The position numbers and the translations under genes are program-made. From Rhizobium sp. 16-488-2b (lineage in GTDB: Bacteria > Pseudomonadota > Alphaproteobacteria > Rhizobiales > Rhizobiaceae), in contig NZ_JAGHMF010000034.1 in NCBI RefSeq assembly GCF_017741815.1, positions 62,001 to 126,000 of the forward strand: a stretch of 64,000 nucleotides of DNA. The letters are read 5' to 3'. Below the pieces are notes generated by a model, which made no database searches, was not told the origin of the DNA, and worked only from the letters and a program-made list of their open reading frames with translations. Below are positions 58,458 through 64,000 of the stretch, piece by piece (positions within the stretch are counted from its first letter, which is position 1; each line of letters opens with the position of its first letter).

Positions 58458-58624
58458 TTTACTCTCCTGATGCTGGGCGCGCGAAAGGGTTCAGCCCGAA
58501 TGCGCGGCCTGTTGAAGTTCTGAAACTGTTCGGGAGGTGGCGTTGGCTGTTGGCCTCGTCGCCGTCCGATGAGGAGAAGTTAGTTCGTCAGCTTTGCGGC
58601 GAGAAGCCGCTCAGGGTGGAGACA

Positions 58625-59566
58625 TTATCCATGGGGATGGATGGTCTCCGTCGTCACATTGCGTCTGGCATCGACGGCTTCGAATACTTTCGCCGCCCAC
58701 TCCGTGAAGGCGCGCAGCCGCGGGTTTGGAAAACGGTCGGCTGGGTAGACGAGGTGCAGCGGATGATTGTCCGGCTTCCACTCAGGCAACAGTTCGACCA
58801 GCGCGCTGCTCTCGAAGTGCGGTCTTGCGAGAAAGCCGAAGCTCTGGCCGATCCCCAGTCCCGACAGCAGCGCATTCAAATGCGCGGTGCTCTCGTTGAC
58901 GGAAATGCCGCTGGAAGTCGGGAGATATTCGCTTCGCTCATCGCCGCGTTGAAACCGCAATGGAAATCGCTTTCCGGATGAGGCGGAGAAGTAGCTGACG
59001 ATCCGATGCTTCTCGATATCCTCCGGCCGCTCCGGCAACTGGAGACCATCCAGATAGCTGGGTGACGCGCAAATGACGTAGTCCAACTCGCACAGTTTCC
59101 GCGCCTTCATCGATGAGTCACCCAGCGCCCCGCCGCGGATGACACAATCGATCCCCTCACTCACGAGGTCGGCGGGTCGATCGCTGACGCCGAGCATGAG
59201 ATCGATATCAGGATACTGGTGCTGAAAGTCGGAAAGCGCGGGGATGAGGATCTGGTTTGCCAGAACGGAGCCGATATCGACGCGCAGCTTTCCCTTGGGC
59301 GCGCTGCGGGAGCCGGCGACCGTGCCGTCCATGTCATCAAGATCGGCGAGTAGCTTCAGCGCGCGCTCGTGATAGGCCACACCCTCGGTGGTCATCGTGA
59401 CCGACCGCGTCGTGCGCTCCACGAGCTTTGTCCCGAGATGCGCCTCAAGATCCTGCACAAGCTTGCTGACGGAGGAGCGGGGCAGGTTCAGCGTGTCCGC
59501 CGCCTTGGCAAACGAGCCAGCCTCGGCGACGCGGACAAATGTTCGAATGGCGAGTATCTGATCCAC
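58625..59566 (-). CDS. LysR-family regulator
   Basis: 313 residues. HTH FVRVAEAGSFAKAADTLNLPRSSVSKLVQDLEAHLGTKL and an effector domain of the CrgA/DsdC-like class (GKLRVDIGSVLANQILIPAL). It is upstream of, and co-oriented with, the SDR-MDR-ABM-epoxide hydrolase-SnoaL genes, 167 bases from the first, and is the obvious candidate regulator, although LysR genes are more often divergent from their targets. Confidence 0.9.
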   Translation of the reverse strand: MDQILAIRTFVRVAEAGSFAKAADTLNLPRSSVSKLVQDLEAHLGTKLVERTTRSVTMTTEGVAYHERALKLLADLDDMDGTVAGSRSAPKGKLRVDIGSVLANQILIPALSDFQHQYPDIDLMLGVSDRPADLVSEGIDCVIRGGALGDSSMKARKLCELDYVICASPSYLDGLQLPERPEDIEKHRIVSYFSASSGKRFPLRFQRGDERSEYLPTSSGISVNESTAHLNALLSGLGIGQSFGFLARPHFESSALVELLPEWKPDNHPLHLVYPADRFPNPRLRAFTEWAAKVFEAVDARRNVTTETIHPHG

Positions 59567-59708
59567 GTGAGCCCTGGCTGGTGCTGGTTAGATGATCACC
59601 ATCTATACCGGATCGCTGAGCTCCGTCATGCAAGTTATTGCTCGATTTGGATAATCCTGCACCATTGACGCGTCCATCGCGGTTCGAGCACGACGGATGC
59701 GATCTGGT

Positions 59709-60364
59709 TCATTTTGCTGGCGTCGCCTCGTGCGGGCCATCGGCGGCTTGAGGCGGCTGCAGTTCCGTCTCGATGAGGACGGTCACCAGGTCGCCGATCG
59801 ATTTGATCTTCGGCGCAAGGCCCCAGTCACTTCGCTTGAAGGTCATTTGCGCGGAGAAGCCGATCTTCGGCGTGTCGACTGCGGGTTGCCGCGCCATCGA
59901 GCCGTTGAAGGTGACGTTCAGCACGGCTGGATGTGTCTCGCCGCGAAAGGTCAGATCGCCCGCGACCGTGCCATGGTGCGGATCGATGACTTTGATTTCT
60001 TTTGAAACGAAGCTGATCGGCTTGCCGGCGAGAAACCGGTCTTCAGTGCCGATCTCCTTGTCGAAATCCTCGCGCTCGGGGAAGGGGAAGTTCGTCTGGA
60101 CGGACAGCGGGTCTATGGTGGCGGCCACGGAGGATGTCTCGGGGTGTTCCGCGTTCCAGTTCAGCTCGGCCGTCATGCGGGTGAAGCGGGCGGTGTAGTT
60201 GGAAAGGCCGAGATGGTTGACCTTCCAGATCACGCTCGAATGGGCAGGGTCCGACACATAGGCACCGATGGCGCGGGGTCGCGTTCGGGCTGTGCGGCCC
60301 AGACGGAGCTGGAGAAGAATGTGGCCGCCGCGACGAGGGGCAGAACGATCCGGTTCAATGACAT
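59709..60364 (-). pseudogene. YceI-family periplasmic protein, apparently frameshifted
   Basis: The YceI domain is clear: GAYVSDPAHSSVIWKVNHLG, FKRSDWGLAPKIKSIGD and the end LIETELQPP. The frame that encodes it continues upstream into non-homologous sequence. In another frame an ATG at 60364 encodes a good signal peptide, MSLNRIVLPLVAAATFFSSS..., followed by AQPERDPAP just where the YceI domain should begin. A one-base indel near 60265-60290 therefore separates signal and domain. It could be a true mutation, a sequencing error, or programmed. YceI proteins bind isoprenoid-like ligands in the periplasm. Confidence 0.72.
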
Positions 60365-60453
60365 TCAATTCACTTTCAATTCGCGGCCTGAGTTCGGTGG
60401 CGGCAGCGGAGCCGCGTGCGCTCGCTTTAGGATCAACGGGCGGCAGGTTCGGT

Positions 60454-60510
60454 TGCCGGCGACGGCATCGATATGCGTCATCATTCAAACACGCAACGCC
60501 GTCGCCGGCA
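60454..60510. repeat. 13-bp inverted repeat downstream of pqqA
   Basis: TGCCGGCGACGGC at 60454-60466 and its perfect complement at 60498-60510, 31 bases apart. It lies 29 bases after the pqqA stop on the leftward strand, and may end or stabilise the short pqqA transcript before the YceI gene. No U-tract. Confidence 0.5.
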
Positions 60511-60538
60511 GACTTAGCGAGATGGCATGTCCGGTTGC

Positions 60539-60634
60539 TTAGAACAGGATCGGCTCACCGCCATCAGCCGGTGCATAGCGATTGATTTCCATTCCGCAGC
60601 TGACTTCGATGAACTTCGGGGCAGACCATGTCAT
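60539..60634 (-). CDS. pqqA: PqqA, pyrroloquinoline quinone precursor peptide
   Basis: 31 residues, too short for most gene callers. It contains GMEINRY with Glu16 and Tyr20, the pair that PqqE cross-links to build PQQ, at the canonical positions and spacing. AAGGA lies 9 bases before the ATG at 60634; longer frames upstream are not supported. It lies 148 bases downstream of gcd, whose product needs PQQ. pqqB-E are not beside it: the next gene is YceI. Confidence 0.88.
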   Translation of the reverse strand: MTWSAPKFIEVSCGMEINRYAPADGGEPILF

Positions 60635-60782
60635 GGGGGTATTCCTTTCGAATTTGATTTCAGACACCGCTGATCTTGCGAGCGGTGGCCACAATGCGAC
60701 GGCAAGACGCTCTGTTTCGCCGCGGCGGTTCATGCACATCCACCCGCCCGACGCTCAGTCGAGCAGGTGGAAATCTCAGAGG

Positions 60783-63170
60783 TTACTTCGGCAATGCGAA
60801 CGCGATCGTCTCGTCGCCATAGGACGTGCCGAGCGCACCATGGCCACCAGCGGTGATGACCACATACTGCCTGCCATCCTCACCAATGTAGCTCATCGGG
60901 TTGGCCTGTCCGCCGGCGGGCAGGCTGTAGCGCCAGACTTCCTTGCCTGTGTGGGCATCGAATGCGCGCACGTAGTTATCCGTGGTTGCGCCGATGAACA
61001 CCAGGCCGCCCGCGGTTGCCAGCGAGCCGCCAAGGTTCGGCGTGCCTGTGGGCAGCGGGAGGTTCTGCGTCAGGCCGAAGGCGTTGTTCTTGCGAGCATT
61101 GCCGAGCGTTTTACGCCAAAGCACCTTCTGCGTCTTCAGGTCGATCGCCACCATTTGGCCCCATGGCGGTGGGACGCAAGGCACCATGAAGGGGCTGAGC
61201 CATGCGCGCAGGGTCGCCAGGTAGGGCGTGTTTTCCTGCAGGCGCACATCGAGCTTCTGCGCATTCTCGCCGCCGCTGCTCTTCTGCTTCAGCAGTTCCT
61301 TGCCATAAGGCGTGTTGCGGTCGACCAGCTGGAAATAGAAGGGCATGTTCATCGTGTTGACGTACATGACCTTGTTCACCGGATCGACCGAGGCACCGCC
61401 CCAGTCCGTCACACCGTCGAAGGCCGGGTTGCCGATCGAACGCGTCGGGCCGATGGGCGTGAAGATGCCTTCGCTGCGCGCACGGGCGAAGTCGATGCGG
61501 CATGCGAGCTGATCGATCGGCGTCGCGCCCCACATGTCCTGCTCGGTCAGTTTTTCCGGGACCAGCGAGGGCATGCCAACCGGAACCGGCTGGGTCGGTG
61601 AAACGGGAACGTTGGGTGCTGCGCCGTTCTGCGCAAAGGGCATTTCCTTGGTCTCGACCAAAGGCTCGCCTGTCGCGCGGTTGAACATGAAGACCTCGCC
61701 CATCTTGGTAGTCTGGATGAGGGCCGGCGTGCCATCAGGCATGTCGAAAAGCGACGGGCCAACCGGCACGTCAAAGTCCCACATGTCGTTATGCACGAGC
61801 TGATAGTGCCAGCGCAGCTTGCCGGTCGTCACATCAAGCGCGACAAGCGAGGTGCCGAACTTGTTGTCGAACGGACGGCGGAAGGCGGTGTAATAATCCG
61901 GGGCAGCGTTGCCGGTACCCAGATACACCATGTTCAGCTTGGCATCACCGGTGATGGTGCCCCAGACATTCGGCGTGCCCTTGGTGTAGACTTCACCCTC
62001 CGGCAGGCGGCCGGGCAGAGCGTCTTCCGAGCGGCCGACATCCCAGGCCCAGACCTGATGTCCGTCGAGCGGATCGAAGGCGCGTACGACGCCCGAGGGT
62101 TCGTCCGTGGACATGTTGTCGATGACGCGGCTGCCGACGACAAGGCGGTCGTTCATGACCAGCGGGGTGGAGGTCGAGACCTGCCAGCCACCGCCCCAGG
62201 ACTTGCCATTGTCGTCCTTGCCGGTCTGGTCCTTGAGGTCGATGAAGCCGCCGTTGCCGAAGCCTTCGCAAATCTGGCCGTTTTCGGCATCAAGCGCATA
62301 CATGCGTCCGTCCATGGTCGGCGCGAAGACGCGGGTCTTGCAGGTATCGGCCTGAGGGGCTTCGTAGTAGCTGACGCCCCGGCACACGATGTACGGGTTG
62401 GTGCGCGGCAGCTTGGGATCGAAGGTCCATTTCACCTTGCCGGTCGTGGCGTCGGTGGCAATGACCCAGGAATGCGGCGTGCAGCTGTAGAGCGTGTTGC
62501 CGACCTTGATAGGCGTCGATTCCGAGTGATACTCACGGCCTTTGCGATGCACTTCAATGTCGTCAGGCAGGTCGCCCGAATGCGAGCTCCAGGCCACCTG
62601 CAACTTGCCGACGTTATCAGGCGTGATCTGGGCCAGATCGGCAAAGCGGCTCTGGCCGGCGTCATTGCCGTAATGCTGCCAGTCGGTCGGGGGCATCGGT
62701 GCAGCCTGGGCTGCCATCTGCGTGGTCTCGCCCGAAGCGGGGCCATATGCGGCGTAAAGGATCGCGCCCGCCAGGAGCACGGCAACGACACCCGTCGCTG
62801 CCTGGAAGCCACGCCAGAAACGCGGGCTCGCGGCTTTCACGCCACGGCCAAGGCCCGGCAGGAGGAAGGCGGCAAGCAGAACGCTTGGCGCAAAGAGGCG
62901 TACCTCGAGCTTCCACGGGTCGAGCCCGGATTCGACGAAGCTCCAAACCAGCGTCAGGGCCCAGGCCACGAAATAGATGATAAAGCCGGAATTGCGACCG
63001 CGCGCCACTTGGACGCCGCTGGCGACCATCAGGAGACCGACGATAAGATAATAGAAGGTGCCGCCTAAGGTCACCAACCAGCCGCCATTCGCGGCAAAGT
63101 ACAAGCCCAGGAGCGATAACACCGCTCCGAATATAATCTGCGCGATCTTCGCGCCTCTATTAGATAACAA
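60783..63170 (-). CDS. gcd: membrane-bound PQQ-dependent glucose dehydrogenase
   Basis: 795 residues from a TTG at 63170 with GAGG upstream, matching the length of E. coli Gcd (796); the frame is open to 63314 but the extra part looks non-coding. Five N-terminal membrane helices (about 1-145) carry quinone-binding function, then an eight-bladed PQQ propeller beginning DWQHYGNDAGQSRFADLAQI and ending AGGHGALGTSYGDETIAFALPK. It oxidises glucose to gluconolactone in the periplasm, passing electrons to ubiquinone; the acid formed can dissolve mineral phosphate. Confidence 0.92.
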   Translation of the reverse strand: MLSNRGAKIAQIIFGAVLSLLGLYFAANGGWLVTLGGTFYYLIVGLLMVASGVQVARGRNSGFIIYFVAWALTLVWSFVESGLDPWKLEVRLFAPSVLLAAFLLPGLGRGVKAASPRFWRGFQAATGVVAVLLAGAILYAAYGPASGETTQMAAQAAPMPPTDWQHYGNDAGQSRFADLAQITPDNVGKLQVAWSSHSGDLPDDIEVHRKGREYHSESTPIKVGNTLYSCTPHSWVIATDATTGKVKWTFDPKLPRTNPYIVCRGVSYYEAPQADTCKTRVFAPTMDGRMYALDAENGQICEGFGNGGFIDLKDQTGKDDNGKSWGGGWQVSTSTPLVMNDRLVVGSRVIDNMSTDEPSGVVRAFDPLDGHQVWAWDVGRSEDALPGRLPEGEVYTKGTPNVWGTITGDAKLNMVYLGTGNAAPDYYTAFRRPFDNKFGTSLVALDVTTGKLRWHYQLVHNDMWDFDVPVGPSLFDMPDGTPALIQTTKMGEVFMFNRATGEPLVETKEMPFAQNGAAPNVPVSPTQPVPVGMPSLVPEKLTEQDMWGATPIDQLACRIDFARARSEGIFTPIGPTRSIGNPAFDGVTDWGGASVDPVNKVMYVNTMNMPFYFQLVDRNTPYGKELLKQKSSGGENAQKLDVRLQENTPYLATLRAWLSPFMVPCVPPPWGQMVAIDLKTQKVLWRKTLGNARKNNAFGLTQNLPLPTGTPNLGGSLATAGGLVFIGATTDNYVRAFDAHTGKEVWRYSLPAGGQANPMSYIGEDGRQYVVITAGGHGALGTSYGDETIAFALPK

Positions 63171-63407
63171 GATTGCCTCACAGAAAGACGATGCCTTGCG
63201 GCAAAGGTCGGCGTGATTGGAAGGCCCGCGCAAATTGACGCGGGTCAAAGTGACGCCGCGTTTTGCGCCGTTGACATTGTCTGGACAAGCAATGATGGCC
63301 GCAGGTGAAAACATATCCGGCCAAGTGAAATTTTCTCATTTCGCTTTCGCAAGGTGACAAAATGTCCTAGCGGTGCCGCGACTACGGAACAGACGGATCG
63401 ACAACTG
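63171..63407. promoter_or_regulatory. divergent gcd/LysR promoter region
   Basis: 237 bases between the gcd start and the rightward LysR start. Regulation of gcd by the divergent LysR protein is plausible from this layout; no specific T-N11-A box could be chosen with confidence. Confidence 0.35.
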
Positions 63408-64000
63408 ATGAAGCGGATTCCAATCGGCGGGCTGCCGGCTTTCGAGGCTGCGGCGCGGCACCTCTCGTTCAAGCTCGCCGCGAAGGATCTGAACCTCTCG
63501 CCCAGCGCCGTCAGCCATGCGATCACCAAGCTCGAGCGCGAGATCGGCACGCTGCTCTTCGACCGCAGCCATGGTGAGCTGCGTCTAACCGCCGATGGGC
63601 TGATGTTTCAGCGGCCCGTCGTGGAGGCGATGGCGCTGTTGCGTGGCGCGATGGAAACGCTGTCCGCCCGCCAGTCGCTGGTGTTGCGCCTTCATTCATC
63701 CCCGAGCTTCGCGGCACAATGGCTGGCGCCGCGCCTCAACCGGTTTCTGATCGACAATCCGGGTTTCGAGGTGACGATTTCAGCGGACACCAAGCCTGTG
63801 CATTTCGCCCAGGACCAGTTCGACGTCGATATCGTCTATGGCTTGAACGGCCACCACGAGGGACTGGTCATCCATTCGCTTGGCACGGTGGAAGTCCAGC
63901 CGATGTGTACGCCGGAAATGGCACGACAACTTCAAACGATCGAAGATATGCATCGCGTGCCGCTGATCCGCAGCATGATCAAGAATGTCAGCTGGTCGGA
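63408..64000 (+). CDS. LysR-family regulator, GcvA-like (partial, runs off the window)
   Basis: The first 197 residues, with no stop before the window end. Opens IPIGGLPAFEAAARHLSFKLAAKDL, the GcvA-type N-terminus, with HTH LNLSPSAVSHAITKLEREIG. The effector domain begins at about 92 (VLRLHSSPSFAAQWLAPRL). It is divergent from gcd and may control it. Confidence 0.88.
   Translation, partial: MKRIPIGGLPAFEAAARHLSFKLAAKDLNLSPSAVSHAITKLEREIGTLLFDRSHGELRLTADGLMFQRPVVEAMALLRGAMETLSARQSLVLRLHSSPSFAAQWLAPRLNRFLIDNPGFEVTISADTKPVHFAQDQFDVDIVYGLNGHHEGLVIHSLGTVEVQPMCTPEMARQLQTIEDMHRVPLIRSMIKNVSWS

Noticed and set aside
61791-63068. 425-codon rightward open frame within gcd
   Set aside because: Antisense to the conserved PQQ dehydrogenase; no start signal and no homology seen.

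Overview
The window is high-GC alphaproteobacterial DNA. A pcaDCHGB operon with a divergent pcaQ, a complete pob/qui supply route into it, PQQ-glucose dehydrogenase with a 31-residue PqqA, and a urease cluster with a UT-type urea channel together point to Rhizobiales (a Rhizobium/Agrobacterium/Ensifer/Ochrobactrum-like soil organism). I cannot name the species. I recognised no tRNA, rRNA, CRISPR array, transposase or phage gene.

Layout. 0-5.2 kb: an SH3-domain envelope protein with Cys-pair repeats, a lipoprotein, an OmpR-type regulator/histidine kinase pair and small secreted proteins. 5.7-13.5 kb: a GntP-type permease, then ureJ, ureF, a YqhA-like membrane protein, ureD, ureA, ureB, ureC and a urea transporter; ureE and ureG are absent. 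13.5-20.4 kb: an RND efflux pump and its adaptor behind an AraC-type regulator, followed by an internally deleted AraC paralogue (pseudogene). 20.6-29.5 kb: a Tat-exported amidohydrolase, two paralogous SLC13/RCK permeases on either side of a lipoprotein-like hydrolase and a DUF1269 protein, an AI-2E family permease and a small secreted protein. 29.7-32.1 kb: a TetR-epimerase pair and a GNAT acetyltransferase.

32-51 kb is the core of the window and forms one catabolic island. A PAAT-type ABC importer, a catabolic AroE-like dehydrogenase, a type II dehydroquinase and a QuiC-type 3-dehydroshikimate dehydratase should turn quinate/shikimate-type hydroaromatics into protocatechuate. PobA makes protocatechuate from 4-hydroxybenzoate. 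PcaHG, PcaB, PcaC and PcaD then carry it to beta-ketoadipate (pcaIJF are not here). A second, LivHMGF-type ABC system directly downstream of pcaB resembles the protocatechuate transporter PcaMNVWX of Sinorhizobium. PcaQ and two paralogous FCD-GntR regulators are the likely controllers. In the PAAT binding protein the Asp that normally holds the amino group of amino acids is Asn while the carboxylate Arg is kept, which fits an amine-free acid such as quinate or shikimate. I regard this as the least-described system in the window.

51-54.3 kb: an ECF sigma/anti-sigma pair downstream of a YncE-like beta-propeller and a DUF305 protein with an ECF-like promoter. 54.4-59.6 kb: an epoxide hydrolase, SnoaL-like protein, antibiotic-biosynthesis monooxygenase, quinone oxidoreductase and SDR, with a LysR regulator. 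59.7-64 kb: a frameshifted YceI gene, an orphan pqqA, membrane glucose dehydrogenase gcd and the start of a GcvA-like LysR gene that runs off the right end.
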